Made by a program: the position numbers and the translations under genes
In this document: positions 34,169 through 41,719 of the stretch, one piece after another
Numbering within the stretch: position 1 is the first letter of the stretch
How the letters are laid out: the number at the start of each line of letters is the position of its first letter
Assembly: GCF_900101435.1 (NCBI RefSeq)
Contig: NZ_FMZH01000005.1
Location: 1 to 64,000, forward strand
DNA: 64,000 nt
From: Pedobacter soli
Lineage (GTDB): Bacteria > Bacteroidota > Bacteroidia > Sphingobacteriales > Sphingobacteriaceae
Reading direction: 5' to 3'
Notes under the pieces: model-generated
Database searches by the model: none
Seen by the model: the letters and a program-made list of their open reading frames with translations, nothing else
Told to the model about the DNA's origin: nothing

Positions 34169-34414
34169 TTGAATATGAGCATATTCGTAAATACCAAGAA
34201 TGAACAAGAAGAAAAAGTGTTAATTGCTTTTTTAGATAGTTTAGATTATAAATATCAATCGGATATTAGTGATGAGCCAGCTGAAGTTGCAGCAGCATTT
34301 CTAAATCAATATAATCAGGAACTGGAGCAAGCGGATAACGAAATAGAAGCAGGAAATTATATTGCTCACGAAGATGTAGAACAGCTTTTCCAGAAAAGAC
34401 CTAAGGCCATTTAA
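34169..34414 (+). CDS. Small antitoxin-like protein (81 aa)
   Basis: This acidic, mostly helical protein (EEKVLIAFLDSLDYKY, FLNQYNQELEQADNEIEAGN) ends in a segment typical of small RelB/ParD-like antitoxins in Bacteroidota (YIAHEDVEQLFQKRP). It has no signal peptide. Directly downstream lies the remnant of a RelE/ParE toxin gene, supporting the antitoxin reading. The start may be Met1 or Met3. Confidence 0.75.
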   Translation: MNMSIFVNTKNEQEEKVLIAFLDSLDYKYQSDISDEPAEVAAAFLNQYNQELEQADNEIEAGNYIAHEDVEQLFQKRPKAI

Positions 34415-34455
34415 TATAATTTTATGAATCTGGCAAGCTAACTATAACATCTGAA

Positions 34456-34753
34456 ATGGATGAAAATTTAATGGAATAAACTTGCAGTAAAACAACTCCT
34501 CGAAATTATTCAGTACCTTGAGGATAATGACCTCGTCAATTATGCCGAAAAAATAGAAATTAGAATTTTATCCAAAATCAATTCCCTTCCAAACCATTTA
34601 AATACCTTTCAAATAGATCGTTTAAAAAAGAACAATGATGGAAGTTTCTTTGCCTTTGAAATCGATCGATATAGAATATCATTCAGAAAAATTAATAAAG
34701 AAATCAGAATTCTTCGGGTTAGACATTCGAGCAGACGGCCTTTTACACGCTAA
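34456..34753 (+). pseudogene. RelE/ParE-family toxin, frameshifted near its start
   Basis: From 34472 to the TAA at 34751 the frame reads WNKLAVKQLLEIIQYL..., then ends in RISFRKINKEIRILRVRHSS plus RRPFTR, a typical ParE/RelE toxin tail. That frame has no start codon; it is preceded at once by TAA (34469-34471). The ATG at 34456 opens the sequence MDENL- in another frame and stops after 8 codons. One missing base near 34470 would join them into a ~98-aa toxin, the normal length. So the toxin looks disabled by a single-base indel while the antitoxin is intact. A sequencing error cannot be excluded. Confidence 0.75.
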
Positions 34754-34775
34754 AAGCTAATACAGAATACCTTGA

Positions 34776-36014
34776 CTAGTTTATCTCCTTTATTTTGGTG
34801 ATCACAAAAGTGATTAACAAACCAAAAACAGATATAATGCCGAAAGAGTAGCGCAGGCTCGATAATTGCGAAATGTAACCGATTAATGGCGGGCCAAACA
34901 GAAAAGCAAAATAACCAATACTCGAAACCATGGTTATAGCCTTACCAGCAGGTACTTTTTTGTTATTACCGGCAATACTGTACACCATAGGCACAATACT
35001 CGAAACCCCTAAACCAATGAGCATAAAGCCTATAATAGCCACAAAAATATTCGGGAATACTACTGCCAGCCCCATACCTATCGATATAATGGCACCACTG
35101 ATTTGTAAAAGATTTTTCCGGCCGAATTTACCAATCAGGTAAACCCCTAAAAACCGACCGCTTGCCATCATAAACATAAAAGAAGCATAGCCAATAATTG
35201 CCCTGTTGTGTGGTAACTTTACCACATCTTCGAAATAAATAGCACTCCAATCGAACATCGTTCCTTCGGTGGCCATACTGCAAAATGCAATGAGTCCGAG
35301 TAGTACCAGAATACCCTGCGGCATGGTAAAAAACTTAGTCTTTTCGGCCACCGTATCGGGTTTATTGTAGTTGAGTAATTTTCGGGAGTTAAACACCACA
35401 TTGGTTAACGATAGCGCAGCAACAATCCAGAAATGCGCATACATCCCTAATTTTAAGTTAACCAGCCCCAATGCAATTAATGCCCCGGTTAAATTTCCAA
35501 TGCTCCAGGCCCCATGGAAAGAGCTCATAATGGGCTTACCGTAATAATTTTCGCCGGCTACACCTTGTGTATTTAATGCAATGTTGCAAAGGTTACCCGT
35601 TATACCAAACAGCACCAAAAAAGCAGCTAGCTGCCAGCCGGCGGTGGCTAAGGCCAAAAAGGTTAGCGCAATGGCATACATAGGCGCCGTAGTTTTGAGC
35701 ATTTTCTTGCTCCCGAAGTGTGTGGTTAATTTTGCCGAAAAAAACATCGTCATAATCTGCCCTGCAGGTAATGCAAAAAGAATGGAGCCCAATTCTGCAT
35801 CATTTAAACCCATTGCAGCTTTAAATGTCGGAATGCGACTGGCCCAGCTTGCAAAGCAAACCCCTTGCATAAAATAAAAAGCAGATATGGCAAAGCGTAC
35901 TTGTTTCGGAGAGCTGGAAGCTAATACAGGTTTATTTTCGGGTGTATTTAATAGGGCCTGATCTTGCGTGCTTTCTTCCAAAACTGATGTATGAGTAATA
36001 AGATTAAGCTGCAA
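34776..36014 (-). CDS. MFS transporter, YbjJ-like
   Basis: This is an inner-membrane protein of up to 412 aa with about twelve membrane segments (first one FYFMQGVCFASWASRIP, typical of the YbjJ group; later GLGVSSIVPMVYSIAG). The start is uncertain: no ATG exists before the first helix, and TTG codons at 36014 or 35981 are possible. It lies 78 nt downstream of tenA on the same strand with no terminator between, so it may belong to the TPP-riboswitch operon and carry a thiamine precursor. That is inference. Confidence 0.85.
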   Translation of the reverse strand: MQLNLITHTSVLEESTQDQALLNTPENKPVLASSSPKQVRFAISAFYFMQGVCFASWASRIPTFKAAMGLNDAELGSILFALPAGQIMTMFFSAKLTTHFGSKKMLKTTAPMYAIALTFLALATAGWQLAAFLVLFGITGNLCNIALNTQGVAGENYYGKPIMSSFHGAWSIGNLTGALIALGLVNLKLGMYAHFWIVAALSLTNVVFNSRKLLNYNKPDTVAEKTKFFTMPQGILVLLGLIAFCSMATEGTMFDWSAIYFEDVVKLPHNRAIIGYASFMFMMASGRFLGVYLIGKFGRKNLLQISGAIISIGMGLAVVFPNIFVAIIGFMLIGLGVSSIVPMVYSIAGNNKKVPAGKAITMVSSIGYFAFLFGPPLIGYISQLSSLRYSFGIISVFGLLITFVITKIKEIN

Positions 36015-36092
36015 AGTTCCTTAAATCAATTGAAAATACCGACACTTTTTTAAGTTTATATCAAAATATTTGCAGAAAATGTTATAATCAGA

Positions 36093-36746
36093 CTATATTT
36101 TCCACTCTTCAAGGGAATACGCACTATCCCAAAACATCCACTCGAGTCGTGTAGCCATTTCAAAAGCATCGAGCATTTTTTGCCGGGTTGCAGCATTCGC
36201 CTCTTCTGCCATGTTATCGGTTATTTGGATAGCTTTCGCTACAGCCTCGGCAAATTCGGCTCCTGCATACATATCAATCCACCTTTTATAAACATTCTGA
36301 TCTCCCTCCTGCCGGGCAAAAATATGATCACCTACTGCTTTGTAAATCCAGAAACAAGGTAAAACTGCCGCTGCTGCTACTTCGACACTGGCATAGGCCG
36401 CCTGGTTTAAAATATAATTGGTATACAAAAGTGTAGCCGGCGATGGTTTCACCTGACTATCCAAACCAAATTCTACGAAATAACTTTCGTGCAGGCTACG
36501 TTCGGCAAAAATAGCTCCGGTAGAAAATCCGGCGTAAGCCATCACCAGTTCTGCATCCTGTACCCTACCGCTAATGGTACTTAGCGTTCTCCCAAATTCC
36601 AATAAGTAGTAAGCATCTTGTGCCAGATAAAAAATAAATTTTTCTTTGGGCAAAGTACCATCACTTAGCTCCTGGTTAAAGGACATGGTTAAAATCTTAT
36701 CGTAAATGGGTTTCACCAATTCCCAGGCTTGTTCGCTCCATTTCAT
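36093..36746 (-). CDS. tenA: Thiaminase II / aminopyrimidine aminohydrolase
   Basis: This 217-aa all-helical TenA-fold protein salvages the pyrimidine part of degraded thiamine (hydrolysis of 4-amino-5-aminomethyl-2-methylpyrimidine to HMP). Recognisable segments are FIFYLAQDAYYLLEFGRTL, AAVLPCFWIYKAVG (with the active-site Cys) and YAGAEFAEAVAKAI. Its ATG overlaps the thiD stop by 4 nt (ATGA), so the two are translationally coupled and jointly under the TPP riboswitch. Confidence 0.95.
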   Translation of the reverse strand: MKWSEQAWELVKPIYDKILTMSFNQELSDGTLPKEKFIFYLAQDAYYLLEFGRTLSTISGRVQDAELVMAYAGFSTGAIFAERSLHESYFVEFGLDSQVKPSPATLLYTNYILNQAAYASVEVAAAAVLPCFWIYKAVGDHIFARQEGDQNVYKRWIDMYAGAEFAEAVAKAIQITDNMAEEANAATRQKMLDAFEMATRLEWMFWDSAYSLEEWKI

Positions 36747-37561
36747 TGGATAATTAATTTTAAAGGGTTAAAAAAATGATTCAGCGGCCCATTACCTGCA
36801 CCTGTAGTAACCTGACTCCCTTCCTGTAAAGCTGCAGCAATGTATTTTTTAGCATTTTTAATGGCTCTAAGCAGGTCGTTACCTTTACCCATTTCGGCCG
36901 CAATTGCTGAAGAGAGCGTGCAGCCAGTACCATGCAGGTTTTTAGAAGCAATAAAAGCGCTTTCCAAAATTACCGGCAACTCATTACCTGCGATCAACAC
37001 ATCGTAAATAATCGGGCCGGCCAGGTGCCCCCCTTTTACCAAAACGGCCTTTGCTCCTTTTCCGATAATTTTGCGGCCGGCGGTAACCATATCATCCAGA
37101 TTGTTAATGGGTTGTTCGGTAAGGATAATGGCCTCATCTATATTTGGTGTAACCAGGGTTACAAGTGGAAACAGCTTATCAATTAGCTGCGTAACCGTAT
37201 CGGGCGCGATCAGTTTATGGCCGCTGGTAGCTACCATCACCGGATCTAAAATTACCGGAACCTCCTGAGCATAATGATTAAGTGCCATTTCAATTACCGC
37301 GACTACTTCTGCACGGTTAATCATGCCGATTTTAATGGCTACTGGTGGTATATCTTCGAGTACCGCCTGCAACTGGTCGCTAATAAATTCGGGAGGAATG
37401 CCATGTACCGATTTTACCCCCATTGTATTTTGTGCGGTTACGGCCGTAATTACCGAAGTACCAAAACAACCCAGTGCCGAAAAGGTCTTTAAATCGGCCT
37501 GAATACCTGCACCACCACCACTATCAGAACCTGCAATGGTTAAAACATTAATATAATTCAT
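36743..37561 (-). CDS. thiD: Hydroxymethylpyrimidine/phosphomethylpyrimidine kinase
   Basis: About 272 aa from the ATG at 37561; an upstream in-frame ATG at 37576 adds 5 residues. This ribokinase-fold enzyme phosphorylates HMP and HMP-P for thiamine synthesis. Motifs: TIAGSDSGGGAGIQADLKTF (substrate loop), DPVMVATSGHKL, and the C-terminal HGTGCTLSSAIAAEM anion hole with catalytic Cys. It is the first gene after the TPP riboswitch at 37637-37802 and overlaps tenA by 4 nt. Confidence 0.96.
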   Translation of the reverse strand: MNYINVLTIAGSDSGGGAGIQADLKTFSALGCFGTSVITAVTAQNTMGVKSVHGIPPEFISDQLQAVLEDIPPVAIKIGMINRAEVVAVIEMALNHYAQEVPVILDPVMVATSGHKLIAPDTVTQLIDKLFPLVTLVTPNIDEAIILTEQPINNLDDMVTAGRKIIGKGAKAVLVKGGHLAGPIIYDVLIAGNELPVILESAFIASKNLHGTGCTLSSAIAAEMGKGNDLLRAIKNAKKYIAAALQEGSQVTTGAGNGPLNHFFNPLKLIIQ

Positions 37562-37636
37562 GGTTTTAGACTTCATCTTTGTTCATAACACTTCAGGAGT
37601 CTTCAATAATGCAGAAATGCATTGTATGCAGCAGAC

Positions 37637-37802
37637 AAACTAATTTCCTACGCCGGCATTATCCGGATCAGGTTCATGACCTTAAAATTCCAATAATCAA
37701 ACTCCAATGTTCAAACTTTTGAAAATTGAATATTTTGATTTGGTTATTTAATGTCAATGGGTATATTCTCAGCCTACAGAATTGAAGGCACCCCTAAAGT
37801 TT
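37637..37802 (-). promoter_or_regulatory. TPP riboswitch (THI element)
   Basis: On the minus strand the conserved cores are present: GGGGTGCC, GGCTGAGA, GAACCTGATCCGGATAATGC and CGTAGGAA. P1 is AAACT/AGTTT. The arm between the CTGAGA and GAACCTGATC cores is enlarged by about 80 nt of AT-rich sequence. It ends ~75 nt before thiD. I see no clear terminator stem in the gap, so control is probably at translation start. Confidence 0.96.
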
Positions 37803-38022
37803 TATTTTGTGCTGCAATATAGGGTTTAAATTTGGAAGCTTAAAGGGTAAAGCGCGGTATTATGATGCAAGAGCTGCACAACTCAATGGATTATACAGCT
37901 GAACTAATGCATTAAGATTCCCACTTTCGTGGGAATGACGGTTTTGGAGTGGAATGGCAATAAAACAAAAAGCCCCGATGTAAAACCGGGGCCTAAAACA
38001 TAATAATTAATAAGAGAGTCGA
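37803..38022. other. Intergenic region with small hairpin and terminator
   Basis: A perfect 8-4-8 hairpin (ATTCCCAC, TTTC, GTGGGAAT) lies at 37917-37936, followed by the terminator at 37965-37994. No gene is seen. Confidence 0.6.
37965..37994 (-). terminator. Terminator of choice-of-anchor I gene
   Basis: GGCCCCGGTTTTACATCGGGGC hairpin on the minus strand, followed by TTTTTG. Confidence 0.85.
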
Positions 38023-39570
38023 CTATATTTTATCGGGCTGATAGAACCTAACTGTTCCGTCTGCTTCGTTTGATACAATTAATAAACTTCTGCCATTCGG
38101 GCTGTCTTTCGGTTTAACAAATAAAAGACCTTCGGGCGCATCGCCGGTTGAGAATAACTGAACAAATTTTGGTGCAGCAGGATTAGTTACATTGTAAATG
38201 GCAATTGCATCTGCACGCTCCATGCCAATAAAAGCGAGGGTTTGTCCATTTACCTGTGCAACGGTTACACTTTCTACTTCTACACCTTTATTATCCGAAC
38301 GATCATCGTCATATTTACCGGCATCAATTACATGTTGCTCCAGATCTTTACCGATATTGGCCACCAAAGCTCCGGTACTGGCGTTCAGAATACTTACGCT
38401 TCTTCCACCGGTTGAGAATAACTCCTGATATACTTTATTTGTACCCACCATGGTAAAACCAGCGGTATTGGTTACCGTAAGCCTGCCCAGATTAGCGTCT
38501 AACTGTAAGGTTGCGGCGTTAGGGAACTTAACAGGATCTAAAGTCAGATCTTTTACGCGTACTTCTTCCTTAGCATCTTTCGGGGTATAATCCTGTCTGG
38601 TATCACCTTCGTTGGCCAGGGCCAGATAAGCAGTGCCACCAGTAGTAAAATAAGAGATTGCATCTGGCAAATAATAAGCCTTGATTGGCCATGTACCCAA
38701 CTCTTTTTTATTGTCTTTATCGCTTACGTCAAAGGCATTTTCTGCCAAACTGATATCTCTGGTACCCAATGGGGTAATTTTGGTAATGGTTCCGGCAACA
38801 ACATCAATTTCGGCAACACCATTGTTTTCCTGAAGCGTAACATAAGCTTTTTTAGAATCGCTGCTTACGGCAATATATTCAGGCTCGATATCCTGGGTAA
38901 AGCTTGCGTTGTAGCCATAAATTCTGAAACCACCGGCAAGTAATGTAGCTTTTTGCGATTCGAAAGCTGAGAAATCTACCGTTTTTACCGAATAATTATC
39001 TTTGACATTGATAATTGAAATACTTCCTTTAGGATCAACGGTGTAAGCCAGATTTGGTTCGCCTTCGTTGGCAGATAAAATGTAATTCCCATCAGGGCTA
39101 AAAGTTACCATATCAGGCATAGCACCTACGGTAATCTTTTTAACTTCTGATAAATCGGAGGTTTTTAACACTACTACATCGCCATTTCCCTGCTTATCGG
39201 CTCCATCTAAAGCAATTGCCAATAAACCGTTGCTTACCGCCACACTGTTAATACCGGCGTTATTTGGATAAGTAAGGGTTTTTAATTTGGTAACTGTAGG
39301 GTATTTGCTCATATCCACCACATCTACCTTGGTTCCGCCATCGTTACTTACTACGAACAATTGTTTGGTTAACGGATCGTAGGCAGAAATTTCTGAAGCA
39401 AATTCTCCACCCAGATCAATTGAAGCAATTTCTTTAAAGCTGTCGATTTTTTCGGGAACTACCGCTTCAGTTGGCGGATCTATAATCGGTTCGTCGGTTG
39501 GATTTTTCTTACAGGCGGCAAATGCCAGTGATGCAATCAGGATCGCACCAAATAGTTTTTTACAGTTCAT
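38023..39570 (-). CDS. Choice-of-anchor I domain lipoprotein (beta-propeller-like)
   Basis: This 515-aa protein has a lipoprotein signal (LIASLAFAACKK, Cys20), then a proline/acid-rich linker and a long repeat region of WD/YVTN-like blades (AMPDMVTFSPDGNYILSANE, YIAVSSDSKKAYVTLQENNG, GDAPEGLLFV). This is the layout of the choice-of-anchor I domain, here lipid-anchored rather than sortase- or LPXTG-type anchored. Related proteins are often linked to phosphate or metal stress, but I have no evidence here for a role. It is a single-gene unit with its own terminator. Confidence 0.87.
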   Translation of the reverse strand: MNCKKLFGAILIASLAFAACKKNPTDEPIIDPPTEAVVPEKIDSFKEIASIDLGGEFASEISAYDPLTKQLFVVSNDGGTKVDVVDMSKYPTVTKLKTLTYPNNAGINSVAVSNGLLAIALDGADKQGNGDVVVLKTSDLSEVKKITVGAMPDMVTFSPDGNYILSANEGEPNLAYTVDPKGSISIINVKDNYSVKTVDFSAFESQKATLLAGGFRIYGYNASFTQDIEPEYIAVSSDSKKAYVTLQENNGVAEIDVVAGTITKITPLGTRDISLAENAFDVSDKDNKKELGTWPIKAYYLPDAISYFTTGGTAYLALANEGDTRQDYTPKDAKEEVRVKDLTLDPVKFPNAATLQLDANLGRLTVTNTAGFTMVGTNKVYQELFSTGGRSVSILNASTGALVANIGKDLEQHVIDAGKYDDDRSDNKGVEVESVTVAQVNGQTLAFIGMERADAIAIYNVTNPAAPKFVQLFSTGDAPEGLLFVKPKDSPNGRSLLIVSNEADGTVRFYQPDKI

Positions 39571-39866
39571 GGTTTGTTTATTATCTGAACCGCAAAATAA
39601 ATTTGTATAACGCTGTTTTTCAAGCAGTGTAGGTTATCATTTGGTTAAGAATGTGTAAAGGCGGAAAGCTGAAAGAATAAAGACCAAAGCAAAGCTGAAA
39701 GACTAAAGCAAAGAGCATGGAGCCGGCAGTTTATTAGTTGCGCTGGTTTTTTGCATGAGGGATAGCAGTGTAAATCCTTTTGTTGCAAGCTTGAGCGCAG
39801 CCGAAAGCCAAACAAAAGATTGGAACGGATAGCCCGACCCTTGCGCAGCTTGGGGCATGCCCGAAG

Positions 39867-39932
39867 AAAGTGGAAAGCTGAAAGAATAAAGACCAAAGTA
39901 AAAAGACTAAAGCGGAAAGACTAAAGCTAAAG
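39867..39932. repeat. AAAGNNN heptad array
   Basis: AAAG recurs at 39867, 39874, 39881, 39888, 39895, 39902, 39909, 39916 and 39923, an exact 7-bp period over nine units, with the three bases between varying. A related, less regular block is at 39657-39713, and a short piece lies at about 41543-41561 before the lpd gene. Confidence 0.8.
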
Positions 39933-40017
39933 CAGAATCTCGACCGGAATGTAGTGGAGCGCCCGCCTGTCTCGGGCAGGGGAGAGATCTACCTTGGGAT
40001 GACGGATAAAAAACTAA

Positions 40018-40050
40018 ACAAAAAATCCCGATATAAATACCGGGATTTTA
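40018..40050 (-). terminator. Terminator of lpd
   Basis: AAATCCCGG and TCGGGATTT arms on the minus strand, followed by a T run. Confidence 0.85.
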
Positions 40051-40098
40051 AGATTTATTAACCAGATACTGAAGCAATTTCAGTATGATGCTTTTTGA

Positions 40099-41505
40099 TT
40101 AAATGTGTATAGCCCTGTTATCAGTTGCGGCTAAAGCAGCTTCTTTTAACGCTTCGGTATAGGTTGGGTGTGCATGGCAGGTACGTGCAATATCCTCTGC
40201 AGATGCACGGAATTCCATTGCAATAACGGCTTCAGCAATCATATCTGCAGCACGCGGACCAATCATGTGTACACCTAAAACTTCATCAGTAGCGGCATCG
40301 GCCAATACTTTAATGAAACCATCGGTATCCATACTCGCTTTCGCACGCCCGCTGGCTTTGAAAGGGAACGAACCTGCTTTGTATTTAATTCCTTTTTCTT
40401 TTAACTGCTCTTCGGTTAAACCAACAGAAGCTACTTCTGGCCAGGTATACACCACACCAGGGATTAGGTTATAATTGATATGCGGTTTTTGTCCGGCAAT
40501 AGTTTCGGCCACATAAGTACCTTCATCTTCGGCTTTATGGGCTAACATTGCGCCTGTAATTACGTCGCCAATAGCGTAAACACCTTTAACTGAAGTTTCT
40601 AAATGCTCATTTACCGGGATTTTTTTACCTCTTTCTTCAACAGTGATACCGATCTTATCTAAACCTAAACCTTCTGTATAAGCGGTACGGCCAACAGCCA
40701 CAATACAGTAATCTGCTTCTAAAGAAATGCTTTCGCCTTTAGGGCTATCGGCAGTAACAGTAACTGTTTTACCTTTAGTAGTAGCACCGGTAACTTTGTG
40801 GCCCATGTAAAACTCCATGCCTAAAGTTTTCTTTAACACACGTTGAAGTTCTTTACCTAAACCAGCATCCATGGTACCGATAATTGAAGGTAAAAATTCA
40901 ACTACCGAAACTTTGGTACCTAAACGAGCATATACCGAACCCAATTCTAAACCAATAACACCACCACCAATAACAACCATGCTTTTAGGCACCTCTTTTA
41001 AGGTTAAAGCCTCAGTTGAGGTAATGATGCGTTTTTTATCGATTGGTAAAAACGGTAAAGCGGTTGGTTTTGAACCAGTAGCAATAATTACATTTTTAGC
41101 CGATAAGGTTTCGGTAGTTCCATCAGCTTTGGTTACCAGAATGGTATTTTTATCTACAAAAGAACCTACTCCCTCGAAAGAATCGATTTTGTTTTTCTTG
41201 AATAAATAAGTGATACCGGCTGTATTTTGAGCAACAACATCGTCTTTACGGGCGATCATTTGTTTCATATCAACCTTTAAATCTTTTAAGTTGATACCAT
41301 GGGTAGTAAAAGTATGAGCAGCATTGTGGTAGTGCTCTGAAGAATCTAATAAAGCTTTTGATGGAATACAACCTACGTTTAAGCAAGTACCTCCAAAAGT
41401 TTTATATTTTTCTACAACTGCAGTTTTTAAACCTAACTGAGCACAACGGATTGCGCCTACATAACCGCCCGGTCCTGAACCGATAACAACGACATCGTAT
41501 TGCAT
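40099..41505 (-). CDS. lpdA: Dihydrolipoyl dehydrogenase (E3)
   Basis: This flavoprotein disulfide reductase (468 aa from the ATG at 41505) reoxidises lipoamide in pyruvate and 2-oxoglutarate dehydrogenase complexes. Motifs: GSGPGGYVGA (FAD), GGTCLNVGCIPSK (redox Cys pair), VIGGGVIGLELG (NAD), GVYAIGDVI and the C-terminal HAHPTYTEALKEA with the active-site His. An in-frame ATG at 41532 would add nine residues (MTNQNSQEI); I prefer 41505 because MQYDVVVIG is the usual family start. No E1/E2 genes are adjacent. Confidence 0.96.
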   Translation of the reverse strand: MQYDVVVIGSGPGGYVGAIRCAQLGLKTAVVEKYKTFGGTCLNVGCIPSKALLDSSEHYHNAAHTFTTHGINLKDLKVDMKQMIARKDDVVAQNTAGITYLFKKNKIDSFEGVGSFVDKNTILVTKADGTTETLSAKNVIIATGSKPTALPFLPIDKKRIITSTEALTLKEVPKSMVVIGGGVIGLELGSVYARLGTKVSVVEFLPSIIGTMDAGLGKELQRVLKKTLGMEFYMGHKVTGATTKGKTVTVTADSPKGESISLEADYCIVAVGRTAYTEGLGLDKIGITVEERGKKIPVNEHLETSVKGVYAIGDVITGAMLAHKAEDEGTYVAETIAGQKPHINYNLIPGVVYTWPEVASVGLTEEQLKEKGIKYKAGSFPFKASGRAKASMDTDGFIKVLADAATDEVLGVHMIGPRAADMIAEAVIAMEFRASAEDIARTCHAHPTYTEALKEAALAATDNRAIHI

Positions 41506-41653
41506 AATTTCTTGAGAATTTTGATTGGTCAAATGTAGGGAAAAAAGGTTAAAAGCTGAAAGTGCTATTAGCCAACAGTAAATGCTTTACCCCAAAATGA
41601 TTAAAGCTTGCAACCTGTTAAAAACTAAACGAAATAGCATTACCTTATTTGCA

Positions 41654-41680
41654 TAAAAAAGGCTGGTATTTCTACCAGCC
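41654..41680 (-). terminator. Terminator after the beta-barrel protein gene
   Basis: GGCTGGTA/TACCAGCC hairpin on the minus strand, followed by TTTTTT. It lies 40 nt after the stop at 41720. Confidence 0.9.
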
Positions 41681-41719
41681 CTCCAATCACGACCAAACAT
41701 TGAAGTGCATCTCAAAAAA

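Larger units (their letters stand above)
39571..40098. other. Gene-poor region with AAAG heptad arrays
   Basis: It contains two arrays of AAAG spaced mostly every 7 bp (39657-39713 and 39867-39932), a GAGCGCAGCCGAA fragment near 39792 and a terminator at 40018-40050. An 83-codon open frame (39645-39896) is only a translation of the repeats. No gene supported. Confidence 0.6.

Noticed and set aside
39645..39896. 83-codon minus-strand open frame
   Set aside because: It is a translation of AAAG heptad arrays and a REP-like fragment.
39657..39932. CRISPR array
   Set aside because: The period is 7 bp with no unique 30-bp spacers, and no cas genes are present.
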